From: Nioella sp. MMSF_3534
GTDB taxonomy: Bacteria > Pseudomonadota > Alphaproteobacteria > Rhodobacterales > Rhodobacteraceae
Direction of reading: 5' to 3'
Assembly (NCBI RefSeq): GCF_030732985.1
Contig: NZ_JASHJX010000025.1
Span: forward strand, 1-59,642
DNA length: 59,642 nucleotides
Shown: piece by piece, positions 8,386 to 16,968 of the stretch
How the letters are laid out: each line of letters opens with the position of its first letter
Numbering within the stretch: position 1 is the stretch's first letter
Made by a program: the position numbers and the translations under genes
Notes under the pieces: model-generated
Told to the model about the DNA's origin: nothing
What the model saw: the letters and a program-made list of their open reading frames with translations, nothing else
Databases searched by the model: none

Positions 8386-9282
8386 TTACCCGACTGCCTC
8401 GGCCCGCACCTCATCCAGCAGCCGCTTGGCCTCGGACCCCTGCAACTTCTGGATGTCATCCTGATATTTCAGGATCGCCCCGATTGTGTCGGCGATGACA
8501 TCGGGGGACAGTTCCAGCACGTCGAGCGCGAGCAGGCATTTGGCCCAGTCGATGGTTTCCGCCACGCCGGGGCGCTTGAACAGATCCTCGGTGCGCAGGC
8601 GCTGCACGAACGCGACCACCTCGCGGCTGAGCTGCGCGGCGGCCTCGGGGGCGCGGGCCTGCAGGATCTCCATCTCCCGGTCGAAACTCGGATAGTCGAC
8701 CCAGTGATACAGGCACCGGCGTTTCAGCGCGTCATGAACCTCTCGCGTGCGGTTCGAGGTCAGGATGACAATCGGGGGTTCCGGGGCCTTGATGGTGCCC
8801 AGTTCCGGGATCGTGACCTGAAAATCCGACAGGGCCTCCAGCAGGAAGGCCTCGAAAGGCTCATCGGTGCGGTCGATCTCGTCGATCAGCAGCACCGGCG
8901 CGCCGCCGGGTTGCGGGCGCATCGCTTGCAGCAGCGGGCGTTCGATCAGGAATTCCTCGGTGAAGAGCTCGCCTTTCAGAACATCCCGATCCGCCCCGCC
9001 CGCAGCCTCTGCGGCGCGGATGGCGATCATCTGTTCGGCGAAGTTCCATTCATAGACGGCACTGGCGGCATCGAGCCCCTCGTAGCATTGCAGCCGGATC
9101 AGCCGCCGTCCAAGCGCCGCGGCGATGGCCTTGGCGATCTCGGTTTTGCCGGTGCCGGCCTCGCCCTCCAGGAACAGCGGCCGCCCAAGGCGGAGGGAGA
9201 GGAACACAACGGTGGCCAGCGCCCGTCCGCAAACATAGTTCTGTTCGGCAAGCGCGCTCTGGACCTCGTCGATGGACTGCAT
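8386..9282 (-). CDS. MoxR family AAA+ ATPase (CoxD type)
   Basis: 298 residues. Walker A GEAGTGKT (about 41-48), Walker B VLLIDEIDR, sensor 1 TSNRTREV and the arginine-rich LKRRCLYHW are all present. MoxR ATPases act as cytoplasmic chaperones, remodelling a protein complex together with a VWA partner. Here that is the CoxE-like protein at 5369-6622. The start at 9282 (MQSIDEVQ) follows GAGG by 6 bases. An in-frame ATG nine codons earlier lacks a site. The usual arrangement has the ATPase directly upstream of the VWA gene. Here 1.8 kb with two other genes intervenes. Confidence 0.9.
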   Translation of the reverse strand: MQSIDEVQSALAEQNYVCGRALATVVFLSLRLGRPLFLEGEAGTGKTEIAKAIAAALGRRLIRLQCYEGLDAASAVYEWNFAEQMIAIRAAEAAGGADRDVLKGELFTEEFLIERPLLQAMRPQPGGAPVLLIDEIDRTDEPFEAFLLEALSDFQVTIPELGTIKAPEPPIVILTSNRTREVHDALKRRCLYHWVDYPSFDREMEILQARAPEAAAQLSREVVAFVQRLRTEDLFKRPGVAETIDWAKCLLALDVLELSPDVIADTIGAILKYQDDIQKLQGSEAKRLLDEVRAEAVG

Positions 9283-9583
9283 GACCTCTCCCTCTTTGGT
9301 GCCCATCAAGCCCCGGCCTTGGGGTCCGGGTCAAGACGTGACGCTCGAATCCCTGCCTGCCTCTCGCCGGTCGGATCGTCGCCCAACAGGTGAACCGAAC
9401 CTTAACCTTGCGCGCTCGGCGATCAATTCAAGTCATCCTACAGGCATTGTTGCCGGGACGCGGAACATGCCGCCAGAATCCCGTCAGAAATCCCACGGTA
9501 ATTTCCCGCCGAGCCCATGGCGGTGCCTTACTCTCCGGTCAGATTTGCATTAAGTTAACAAGTGCCGATGTAGAGAGACCTCC
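9283..9583. other. Divergent intergenic region, moxR-like / 9584 gene
   Basis: 301 bp. The right third (around 9540-9570) is AT-rich, with AAGTTAAC, and probably carries the rightward promoter. No RNA gene, repeat or clear palindrome is visible. Confidence 0.4.
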
Positions 9584-10519
9584 ATGAACGACATGCAGAT
9601 GCCCATGCAAGGTGAACGACCGACACGCGCCGATTGGCTGGCCCGGATGGACCAGATCGGAAACATGCACGGTTTTTTCGACCGGATCGGCGCCCATCAC
9701 CGGGCGCTTTACGTCCAGGAAGGCGACACGCTTCTGGTCACCTTCGACGAGGTCGGCCGCATCATGAGCCAGGGGCGCGATGCCCTGCCGGTGGGGTTCG
9801 ACGCGGTCAGCAAACGGGAATGGTCCTTTCTCAGCCTCATGGCGGAGGGCGACACCTGGTTTCGCGACGAGGCGCTTTACCGCTTTTTCGACCGGCTGAT
9901 CGACGAGGATTTTTTCGACAGTTTCGACCAGGTGATTTTCCTGGGCGCGGGGCCGATGTGCGGCCATGCGGCCTGCGCCTATTCCGTGGCCGCGCCCGGG
10001 GCACGGGTTCTGGCCCTGTCGCCTGCCGCCAGCCTGAACCGGGATGCCGCCCCTTTCGAGCTGCGGTTTCGCAAGGCGTGGCGCAAGGATTTCACCAGCC
10101 GCTACGGCTTTGCCCCCGCCATGCTGGACGCGGCGGAACAGGCCTTTGTCCTCTACGACCCGCTGGAACTGCTGGACGCCGCCCACGCGGCGCAGTTCCG
10201 GGGCAAATCCGTCACCCGCATCCGGTGTCGCGGCGCAGGGCCAAACCTGCTGAAGCTGCTGGAGCCGAATTCGACGCTCGACCGTCTGCTGAAGGCCACC
10301 GGCAATGGCCGCATGTCGTCGCTGCGCTTTTCACAGATCACGCGGACGCTGAGAAAGACAAATCCCGACTACCTCAAGCGACTGCTGGACCGGGCGGCGG
10401 AACGCGGCGGCACGAAACTGCCCTATACCGTGGCGCGGCACGGGCTTGCCGCCACCGGTGACGCCCATTTCGCGCGCCGCATGATGACCATCGAAGCAGA
10501 GCGCCTGAACACCGCCTGA
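9584..10519 (+). CDS. Conserved Rhodobacterales protein of unknown function
   Basis: 311 residues, no signal peptide or membrane segment. The middle contains an alpha/beta-type strand and turn, VIFLGAGPMCGHAACAYS, followed by a second strand (ARVLALSPAASL). This looks like a Rossmann or hydrolase core, but no complete catalytic triad can be assigned. Similar proteins in this order are, from memory, often labelled phosphoadenosine phosphosulfate reductase; I see no PP-loop motif (SGGKDS) and do not support that name. The C-terminal third is basic. It stands alone in a divergent position, and the ribosome-binding site is weak (GAGAGACCTCC before ATG). Confidence 0.75.
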   Translation: MNDMQMPMQGERPTRADWLARMDQIGNMHGFFDRIGAHHRALYVQEGDTLLVTFDEVGRIMSQGRDALPVGFDAVSKREWSFLSLMAEGDTWFRDEALYRFFDRLIDEDFFDSFDQVIFLGAGPMCGHAACAYSVAAPGARVLALSPAASLNRDAAPFELRFRKAWRKDFTSRYGFAPAMLDAAEQAFVLYDPLELLDAAHAAQFRGKSVTRIRCRGAGPNLLKLLEPNSTLDRLLKATGNGRMSSLRFSQITRTLRKTNPDYLKRLLDRAAERGGTKLPYTVARHGLAATGDAHFARRMMTIEAERLNTA

Positions 10520-10574
10520 GGGCCATGGCCGCGCCCACCCGACCGGGCCGACGCGGCGAGGCCGTCCGATCAGT

Positions 10575-11270
10575 TTACTTGGACGGCTGCGGTGCAGTGG
10601 GGGCCGGTGCAGGGGTCGGATTACCGGCTGCCGCACCTGTCATCTGGCCATCGCCATTGACGGTCGGCGGCTCGGTCGAGATCGCGACCGGCATGTCCGG
10701 CACAAAGCCTTCGCCCGCATCCGCGCCACCATGGTAAATCGCGAATCCGAGGCTTGGCAGGTAGGTCAGGCGGTCCACATAGGCGCCGCCATCCTCACCG
10801 GTCGTCGTGACCCGGATCGGCCAGGAGGTATAGCTGCACGCGCCAAGCGACAGCGTGGTTTCCGGCTCCATCAGCACATCGACCGTTTCGACATTGGTGG
10901 TCCCGTCATCATGCCGACGCACGGTGCTGCCCTGCCATGTCAGGCCGGGAAAGAGCGTGGGCAGGTTTTCAACACCGACGGCATAGGTCGTGACCTCGGA
11001 CGTGTTGCCGATCAGCGCCCCATAGCGCGTATCCCAGCTTTGCAGCACGAAGGCGCCGGAGATGCTGTGCACGCGGAACCCGCCGCCATCTTCCAAATAG
11101 ACCTCCTGCTCCAGCACCGAGCCATCGGCCTGACGGTCGTAACGCACGTAGAAATCGGTGAAGCTGACGTAAACACCGTCGCCAGTATCGGCCATGTTCT
11201 GCGGGCATTCTGCCAGCGCTGCCGTCCCGGCACTCAGAATGGCAAGCGTGAGAAGGGTTTTTTGGATCAT
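10575..11270 (-). CDS. Exported protein of unknown function
   Basis: 231 residues. A signal peptide (MIQKTLLTLAILSAGTAALA) is followed by a mature domain rich in beta strands (repeated V/T/Y alternation) and a low-complexity tail of proline, alanine and threonine. Two cysteines (one at the mature N terminus, one in LGACSYTSW) could pair. GGAGGT lies 7 bases before the start at 11270, which settles it against the longer open frame to 11453. No family recognised. The next gene upstream on this strand is 240 bp away, so it is probably transcribed alone. Confidence 0.75.
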   Translation of the reverse strand: MIQKTLLTLAILSAGTAALAECPQNMADTGDGVYVSFTDFYVRYDRQADGSVLEQEVYLEDGGGFRVHSISGAFVLQSWDTRYGALIGNTSEVTTYAVGVENLPTLFPGLTWQGSTVRRHDDGTTNVETVDVLMEPETTLSLGACSYTSWPIRVTTTGEDGGAYVDRLTYLPSLGFAIYHGGADAGEGFVPDMPVAISTEPPTVNGDGQMTGAAAGNPTPAPAPTAPQPSK

Positions 11271-11510
11271 GACGTGGACCTCCGAAATGTCTGCTGGTGC
11301 GAAGATTTGAATCGCCCCCGTTTGGCCGGGGATCGTGGAATTGAGACGGACCCGAGTGGGCCAGTCCTTGATCCATATTTGACTGCAATATCCGTCTTGG
11401 CCAGCCCCTGTTGTGAAACAAAAGGCAGTCACTGTGGAACGAAACCGCGCCACCTGCCCATGTTTTAGACGACAGTCGGCGACAAATGGTTCAAAGATCC
11501 TGCCCGTCTG

Positions 11511-11819
11511 TCAGGTGTCGTCTCGCGGCCCTGGGCGGATATGAACTTCGTTTGCGGCCGCGTAAAGCCGCTTGCCAAACAGCCCCAGAAAGGCCCCGAT
11601 CAGCAGCGGCCACAGCATTGCGGTCGCCAGAAGCGCCGCGATCAGCGCCGCCACCGCCAGCAAGAGCAGCAAGGTCAGCATGTCGAACTCGGATTTCTCC
11701 ACCGGGATGGACAGGTCGAACACGTCCTCGACCGCTTTCTTCACATGCGGCTCGGCATAGGGTTCGGCATATCCGGCCAGAAGACCGAGGAGAAAGGAAA
11801 GCAACATGGCAGGGTCCAT
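11511..11819 (-). CDS. Small membrane protein of unknown function
   Basis: 102 residues with two hydrophobic stretches, about 5-18 and a long one at 47-83 that could span the membrane twice. Between them lies an acidic and basic patch (HVKKAVEDVFDLSIPVEKSEF). Codon use matches the neighbours, which supports it being real. The start is uncertain: ATG 11819 or the ATG four codons later (11807, preceded by GGATGGA). Leftward, it follows the PH-like membrane protein gene at a distance of 73 bp. No function is suggested. Confidence 0.55.
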   Translation of the reverse strand: MDPAMLLSFLLGLLAGYAEPYAEPHVKKAVEDVFDLSIPVEKSEFDMLTLLLLLAVAALIAALLATAMLWPLLIGAFLGLFGKRLYAAANEVHIRPGPRDDT

Positions 11820-11892
11820 CCAGAGAAATCACTGTGCTGGGGCAGCATAGCCCGAGCCGCAGATATGGTGCACTGCGGCATGTCGCAAGGGA

Positions 11893-12423
11893 TCACAGAT
11901 CGGCAATCAGCTGCTCGACCGGCACCGGCGGCGCCTTTCGCCACGGCCTGTAGGCCACGATCAGAAAATACCCCACGAGACCAAGCAAAAGGATCGGTAG
12001 GGCCGCCCCCATAAGCCGCCCGACCGAAACGCCCGACGCCAGCGCCGCCCCCAGGATGCCAAGGCCAAGCAACGCGCTGACGACGCCAATGGCGAACATC
12101 GCCCATGCCACGCCCTTACCCGCCCCGACCTGCACACTCATTCCGGGCCGTGCCGACGCCAGGACTGTCAGAACGGTCTTGATCAGGTCCGGTATGGCCG
12201 GGTTATCGGGGGCAAAGCCTGCGGCGATCACTTCCTGCCCGCTGTGGAAGGTCAGAACCAGCTTAACCCCCTGAACGCGCCCGCTGCGCCAGGACGCATA
12301 GTGAAGGCCGGTCAGATCTGCCCAGTGATGCAGCGTTCCCCCGGCGTGGCGTATTCCCGTCTCTCCGATCTCCAACGAGACAGGTGCCCGAAGCAACCCG
12401 GGACGATAGCTGAGCCTCTGCAC
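11893..12423 (-). CDS. Membrane protein, GTG start
   Basis: 176 residues. The first 110 residues look like a soluble beta-rich, PH-like domain (strands such as [28 protein letters not shown]), followed by two transmembrane helices (about 113-138 and 142-162) and a short tail. The start is a GTG at 12423, decided by a perfect AGGAGG 6 bases upstream. The longer open frame reaching 13503 is the antisense shadow of pyrC. It is divergent from pyrC with 63 bp between the starts, so the two share a promoter region. Function unknown. Confidence 0.7.
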   Translation of the reverse strand: MQRLSYRPGLLRAPVSLEIGETGIRHAGGTLHHWADLTGLHYASWRSGRVQGVKLVLTFHSGQEVIAAGFAPDNPAIPDLIKTVLTVLASARPGMSVQVGAGKGVAWAMFAIGVVSALLGLGILGAALASGVSVGRLMGAALPILLLGLVGYFLIVAYRPWRKAPPVPVEQLIADL

Positions 12424-12486
12424 TTCAAGCCTCCTGCGGCGCTTTCCCCTTTGCATGGACCAGCAATCCGGTGTAGCGCAAGCGCC

Positions 12487-13527
12487 ATGACCCAAAGCCT
12501 GACGATCCGCCGCCCCGATGACTGGCACCTGCACCTGCGCGACGGCGCGATGCTGGCCGGTGTCCTTCCCGAAACCGCGCGCCATTTCGCCCGCGCGATC
12601 ATCATGCCGAACCTGGTGCCGCCGGTGGTAACCGGCGCCCAGGCCGCCGCCTATCGCGACCGGATCATGACCGCGCTGCCAGAGGACATGTCGTTCCAGC
12701 CGCTGATGACGCTCTATCTGACCGAGGAAACGGATCCCGAAGATGTCGCCGCCGCCCATGCCAGCGGGCTGGTGACAGCGGTCAAGCTCTACCCGGCAGG
12801 CGCGACGACGAACTCCGCCTCTGGCGTCACCGATTTCGACAAGGTCCGCCCCGTTCTGGAAAAGATGGCCGAGATCGGCCTGCCGCTCTGCATCCATGGC
12901 GAGGTGACGACCCATGACGTCGATATCTTCGACCGCGAACAGGTGTTCCTCGAAACCGTCCTGCATCCGCTCAGGGAACGCACGCCCGGCCTGAAAGTGA
13001 CGCTGGAACATATCACCACCTCGCACGGGATCGACTATGTGGCGGGGGCCGAGGGTGACATCGCCGGAACGATCACCACCCATCACCTGATGATCAACCG
13101 CAACCACATCCTCGTGGGCGGAATCAAGCCGCATTACTACTGCCTGCCCGTCGCCAAGCGGCGCGAGCATATGGAGGCGCTTCGCAAGGCCGCGACCTCC
13201 GGCAACCCGCGCTTCTTCCTCGGCACCGACAGCGCGCCCCACAATGATGCGAACAAGGAAAGCGCCTGCGGCTGCGCGGGCTGTTTCACCGCAACGAACA
13301 CCATGGCCTGCCTGGCCCATGTCTTCGAAGAGGAAGGCGCGCTCGACAAGCTGGAAGGCTTCGCCTCCATGTTCGGCCCGGTCCGCTACGGCCTGCCCCC
13401 GAACGAAGACACGATCACGCTGGTGAAAGAGCCCGATCCCGTCGCCTACCCCGCCAGGATCGACACGGGCGACGGCCCCGTGACCGTCTTCGACCCGGGC
13501 CATCCGCTCTATTGGCGCGTGGTGTAA
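12487..13527 (+). CDS. pyrC: Dihydroorotase
   Basis: Third step of pyrimidine synthesis, closing carbamoyl-aspartate to dihydroorotate in the cytoplasm. 346 residues, the length of the type II (E. coli-like) enzyme. Zinc ligands H14 and H16 (WHLHLRD), the carboxylated lysine K100 ([13 protein letters not shown]), the motif CIHGE with its histidine and the final metal-binding aspartate (LGTDSAPH) are all visible. The start [16 protein letters not shown] is the normal one, though the ribosome-binding site is weak. pyrE follows 64 bp downstream, making a pyrimidine operon. A copy of the dispersed repeat begins right after the stop. Confidence 0.96.
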   Translation: MTQSLTIRRPDDWHLHLRDGAMLAGVLPETARHFARAIIMPNLVPPVVTGAQAAAYRDRIMTALPEDMSFQPLMTLYLTEETDPEDVAAAHASGLVTAVKLYPAGATTNSASGVTDFDKVRPVLEKMAEIGLPLCIHGEVTTHDVDIFDREQVFLETVLHPLRERTPGLKVTLEHITTSHGIDYVAGAEGDIAGTITTHHLMINRNHILVGGIKPHYYCLPVAKRREHMEALRKAATSGNPRFFLGTDSAPHNDANKESACGCAGCFTATNTMACLAHVFEEEGALDKLEGFASMFGPVRYGLPPNEDTITLVKEPDPVAYPARIDTGDGPVTVFDPGHPLYWRVV

Positions 13528-13564
13528 CCCCTTCTTCTTGGACCAAATACTCCCGCCGGAGGCA
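13528..13564. repeat. Dispersed intergenic repeat, copy 1
   Basis: Begins directly after the pyrC stop. Core CTTCTTGGACCAAATACTC followed by CCGCCGGAGGCAT. Related copies lie at 20021, 47433 and 52784, all in the same orientation on this strand. CTCC and GGAG could form a small hairpin with loop CGCC. Confidence 0.7.
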
Positions 13565-13591
13565 TCCCCGGCCCACCACGAGAGGTGACAG

Positions 13592-14266
13592 ATGATCCCC
13601 GCAAGCTACCCCGATCAGGCCACCATCGCCCAACTGACCGCGCGCATGCTGCTCGACATCAAGGCGGTGCATTTCAACGCCGAAACGCCCTTTGTGCATT
13701 CCAATGGCAAAGAGGCCCCCACCTATGTCGACTGCCGCAAGCTGATCAGCTACCCGCGCATCCGCGCCACGCTGATGGATTTCCTGACCTGCACCCTGAT
13801 GCGCAATGCCGGGCTGGAAGCGTTTGACAATGTGGCCGGTGGCGAGACGGCGGGCATCCCGTTTGCCGCCCTCGTGGCCGAACGCATGGCGCTGCCGATG
13901 ACCTATGTTCGGAAGAAGCCCAAGGGCCACGGGCGCAATGCCCAGATCGAAGGCGACATGAGCGAGGGTCAGCGCGTGGTGCTGATCGAGGATCTGACCA
14001 CCGATGGCGGATCGAAGCTGAAATTCGTCGATGCGATCCGCAACACCGGGGCGGAATGCGGGCATACGGCAGTCATTTTCTACTACGGCATCTTTGAAGA
14101 GACGATCCCGACCCTGCGCGCCCATGGGGTAGAGCTGCACTACCTGTGCACGTGGTGGGACGTGCTGGCCGAGGCACGCCGCGCGGGTGACTTCGATGAC
14201 GCGACACTCGATTCGGTTGAACGATTTCTCAAGGATCCGGAAGCCTGGCGCGCCGCGCGGGGCTAG
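13592..14266 (+). CDS. pyrE: Orotate phosphoribosyltransferase
   Basis: Transfers phosphoribose from PRPP to orotate, giving OMP. 224 residues. The PRPP-binding signature [13 protein letters not shown] lies at about 129-141, and a basic loop ([15 protein letters not shown]) precedes it, as in type I phosphoribosyltransferases. GAGGTG lies 6 bases before the ATG. It is second in the pyrC-pyrE operon and ends at a strong palindromic terminator. Lone proteins of this length, a little longer than the E. coli enzyme, are usual in alphaproteobacteria. Confidence 0.94.
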   Translation: MIPASYPDQATIAQLTARMLLDIKAVHFNAETPFVHSNGKEAPTYVDCRKLISYPRIRATLMDFLTCTLMRNAGLEAFDNVAGGETAGIPFAALVAERMALPMTYVRKKPKGHGRNAQIEGDMSEGQRVVLIEDLTTDGGSKLKFVDAIRNTGAECGHTAVIFYYGIFEETIPTLRAHGVELHYLCTWWDVLAEARRAGDFDDATLDSVERFLKDPEAWRAARG

Positions 14267-14270
14267 CGCC

Positions 14271-14292
14271 AAGGCGTTTGCAAACGCCTTTT
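14271..14292 (+). terminator. Perfect palindromic terminator after pyrE
   Basis: AAGGCGTTTGCAAACGCCTT is a perfect 20-bp palindrome immediately followed by TT and AA, 5 bp past the pyrE stop. In RNA it gives an 8-bp stem and a tight loop with a short U-run. A second, similar palindrome follows. Confidence 0.65.
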
Positions 14293-14295
14293 AAC

Positions 14296-14315
14296 AAGGG
14301 CCTTGCAAGGCCCTT
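14296..14315. repeat. Second 20-bp palindrome after pyrE
   Basis: AAGGGCCTTGCAAGGCCCTT, a perfect palindrome 5 bp after the first, sharing its AAGG ends and TTGCAA centre. It may be a back-up terminator, with TTCCCC after it, or a protein-binding site. Which of the two cannot be decided here. Confidence 0.6.
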
Positions 14316-14476
14316 CCCCGCGCCCGTGTTACGCGACAGCCCCTCATTCAGGGGCGCAGTTCACGTGGCGGGCGCGCTTCTCCACAGCCTGTCCACAGGA
14401 TATCCAGATTGCCCGCCCGCAGGGCGATTTGCTATGACACGGGCCTCAGGGGCAGCCAAAAAACAGGGGATCAGCG

Positions 14477-15973
14477 ATGAACGAGATCAGCAATGTGGCG
14501 GGCAATCTTCCGCAAGCTGCTGAAACCGCTGACCTTCCTCAGAACGTCGAGGCGGAGCAGCAGCTTCTGGGGGCGATTCTGTCCTCCAACGACGTTCTGG
14601 ATCGCATCGAAGACCTGGTGAAACCCGATCATTTCTATGATCCCGTCCATGCCGATATCTTCGAGCTTGCCTCGAAACGCATCACATCGGGCATGCAGAC
14701 CGATGCCACGACGCTCAAGAATTTCATGGCAGATCATCAGGGCCTGAAGGCGCTTGGCGGGGTGGAATACCTTTTGCGCCTGCAGCTTTCTGCCATCGCC
14801 ACCACGGCGGCCCGCGACTATGCGCAGCTCATTCATGACCTCGCCCTGCGCCGCTCGCTCATCAAACTGGGCAAGAACATCGCCGACCAGGCCACGACAG
14901 TCCGCGATGACAGCTCGCCCGACGATCAGATCGTCGATGCCGAGGCGCAGCTCTTCCAACTGGCCTCCTCCGGCACCGCCTCCAAGGGCTTCCAGAGCTT
15001 CCTGCGCGCGCTGACCGATGCGGTCGAGATTGCCAATGCCGCCTATAATCGCGGCGGCGGGCTGGCGGGACTGTCCACCGGTCTGGCCGATATGGACAAG
15101 ATGCTTGGGGGCCTGCACCATTCCGACCTGCTGATCCTCGCCGGGCGTCCGTCGATGGGCAAGACGTCGCTGGCCACCAACATCGCCTTCAACGTCGCCA
15201 AGGCGTTCAAGCGCGGCCCCAAACCGGATGGAACGGAAGGCACGCTTTCCGGCGGGGTCGTGGGCTTTTTCAGCCTGGAGATGTCGGCGGCTCAGCTCGC
15301 GCAGAGGATTCTGTCCGAGGCGGCCGAGGTGCCTTCGGAACTGATCCGCAAGGGTGACCTTAACGAACAGGAATTCCAGCGCTACCTGCGCGCCGCGCAG
15401 GAGCTGGAAAGCTGCCCGCTCTATATCGACGACACGCCCGCGCTGCCGATCTCCCAGGTCGCGGCCCGGTCGCGGCGGCTCAAACGCTCGCGCCTTGGGC
15501 TGGATCTGATCATCGTGGATTACCTTCAGCTTCTGCGCGGCTCGGGCAAAGCCGACAACCGGGTGAACGAGGTCTCCGAGATCACCCAAGGCCTGAAGGC
15601 CATCGCCAAGGAACTGAATATCCCCGTGATCGCGCTGTCGCAGCTTTCCCGCCAGGTGGAGGCCCGCGAAGACAAGCGCCCGCAGCTGTCCGACCTGCGC
15701 GAATCCGGCTCGATCGAGCAGGATGCCGACGTGGTGATGTTCGTCTACCGGGGCGAATACTACAAGGAACGCGAGAAACCGGGCGAGGAGAACCTGGAGG
15801 CCATGGCGCAATGGCAGCAGGATATGGAACAGCTGCACGGCAAGGCCGAGGTCATCATCGGCAAGCAGCGGCACGGCCCCGTCGGCTCGGTCGATCTCAG
15901 CTTCGATGGCCGCTTCACCAAGTTCGGCAACCTCGTGAAACCCTGGCAACAGGGCGGCGATCAGGGTTTTTGA
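14477..15973 (+). CDS. dnaB: Replicative DNA helicase
   Basis: Hexameric helicase of the replication fork. 498 residues. The N-terminal DnaB domain (about 20-125, starting PQNVEAEQQLLGAIL) is followed by a linker helix and the RecA-like ATPase, with Walker A GRPSMGKT at about 223-230, Walker B LDLIIVDYLQLL and the motif LSQLSRQVEARED-KRPQLSDLRESG. The C-terminal DLSFDGRFTKF is typical. AGGGGATC lies just before the start. The 210-bp leader contains two loose matches to the DnaA box (ttctccaca 14378, ctgtccaca 14389). The next gene starts 12 bp downstream and uses the GAGG overlapping the dnaB stop. Confidence 0.97.
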   Translation: MNEISNVAGNLPQAAETADLPQNVEAEQQLLGAILSSNDVLDRIEDLVKPDHFYDPVHADIFELASKRITSGMQTDATTLKNFMADHQGLKALGGVEYLLRLQLSAIATTAARDYAQLIHDLALRRSLIKLGKNIADQATTVRDDSSPDDQIVDAEAQLFQLASSGTASKGFQSFLRALTDAVEIANAAYNRGGGLAGLSTGLADMDKMLGGLHHSDLLILAGRPSMGKTSLATNIAFNVAKAFKRGPKPDGTEGTLSGGVVGFFSLEMSAAQLAQRILSEAAEVPSELIRKGDLNEQEFQRYLRAAQELESCPLYIDDTPALPISQVAARSRRLKRSRLGLDLIIVDYLQLLRGSGKADNRVNEVSEITQGLKAIAKELNIPVIALSQLSRQVEAREDKRPQLSDLRESGSIEQDADVVMFVYRGEYYKEREKPGEENLEAMAQWQQDMEQLHGKAEVIIGKQRHGPVGSVDLSFDGRFTKFGNLVKPWQQGGDQGF

Positions 15974-15984
15974 GGCAGCGGGCG

Positions 15985-16938
15985 TTGGCCGAGTTCACCG
16001 ATATCCCGGTTCTGGACCTCGCCCCCCTGACCGAGGGGCGCGACATCACCGATCTGGCCCGCGCCTTTGCCCGCGCCTATGGCGAAACGGGCTTCGGCTA
16101 TGTGGTCAATCACGGCATCCCAGAGGAGCTGTGCGAGGGTATTTTCGAGGCCTCCCGCCGCTTTCACGCCCTGCCCATGGCCGCGAAACAGGCGATTGCG
16201 GTCGACCAGAACCACCGGGGCTATATCGCAATCAACACCTCGACCGATGTGACGACCGAACTGGCCAAGGTGACCAAGCCCAACCAGTCCGCCAGCTTCA
16301 TGATGATGCGCGAGGATGCAGCGCATGATCCCGCCGTCTACCTCTCCGGTCCCAACCAGTGGCCCGACCTGCCCGGCTTCCGCGCCACCTGCGAAGCCTA
16401 TGCAAGCGCGATGAGCGGCCTTGGAGAACGCCTGATGCGGCTGGCCCTGCAGGCGATCGGGGTGGAGGACGACACAATCCTGCGCGCCTTCGACACGCCC
16501 ACGATCTGGCTCAGGCTGCTGCACTACCCGCCGATGCCGCCGCAGGCCCCGGAAGACCTCTACGGCTCTGCCCCGCACAAGGATTTCGGCTGCCTGACCC
16601 TTCTGGCGCAGGACGATGTGGGCGGGCTGCAGGTGATGACGCCCGCGGGCCACTGGGTGGATGCCCCGCCCATGAAGGGGGCCTTCGTGGTCAATGTGGG
16701 CGACATGCTGCACCGGATGTCGAACGGGCGGCTTCTGTCCACACCGCATCGGGTGATCAACCGCTCGGGCCGAGAGCGCTATTCCTGCCCCTTCTTCTAC
16801 GATCCGAACGTCAACACCGACATCGCCCCCCTACCCGGCACCGGCACGCCGAAGTTTCCGCCGCTCCGCTTCGCCGATTTCCTACGCAGCGAGCTGGAAG
16901 CGGGCTATGACGCCCATAAGGACGCCAAGGGGGCTTGA
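15985..16938 (+). CDS. 2-oxoglutarate/Fe(II)-dependent oxygenase, isopenicillin N synthase-like
   Basis: 317 residues. N-terminal DIOX_N domain (IPVLDLAPL to GYVVNHGIP) and a C-terminal double-stranded beta-helix core with the iron ligands H198 and D200 (SAPHKDFG), distal H255 (TPHRVIN) and the oxoglutarate-binding R265-x-S267. All ligands are intact, so an active oxygenase is expected. The substrate is unknown. The start is a TTG at 15985, supported by GAGG 9 bases upstream and by homology beginning at once (AEFTDIPVLDL). There is no ATG before residue 60. Its translation is likely coupled to dnaB. Confidence 0.88.
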   Translation: MAEFTDIPVLDLAPLTEGRDITDLARAFARAYGETGFGYVVNHGIPEELCEGIFEASRRFHALPMAAKQAIAVDQNHRGYIAINTSTDVTTELAKVTKPNQSASFMMMREDAAHDPAVYLSGPNQWPDLPGFRATCEAYASAMSGLGERLMRLALQAIGVEDDTILRAFDTPTIWLRLLHYPPMPPQAPEDLYGSAPHKDFGCLTLLAQDDVGGLQVMTPAGHWVDAPPMKGAFVVNVGDMLHRMSNGRLLSTPHRVINRSGRERYSCPFFYDPNVNTDIAPLPGTGTPKFPPLRFADFLRSELEAGYDAHKDAKGA

Positions 16939-16968
16939 CCCGTCGGCCCCCGCGCGGAACAAGGCGCC

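Noticed and set aside
12424-13503. Long minus-strand open frame covering pyrC, continuous with the gene at 11893-12423
   Set aside because: It is the antisense shadow of pyrC, produced by high third-position GC. The real minus-strand gene starts at the GTG 12423 with AGGAGG.
14378-14397. Two loose DnaA-box-like sequences before dnaB, considered as a replication origin
   Set aside because: Each has one or two mismatches, there is no AT-rich unwinding element or cluster of boxes, and dnaA or other origin markers are absent. At most they are regulatory.
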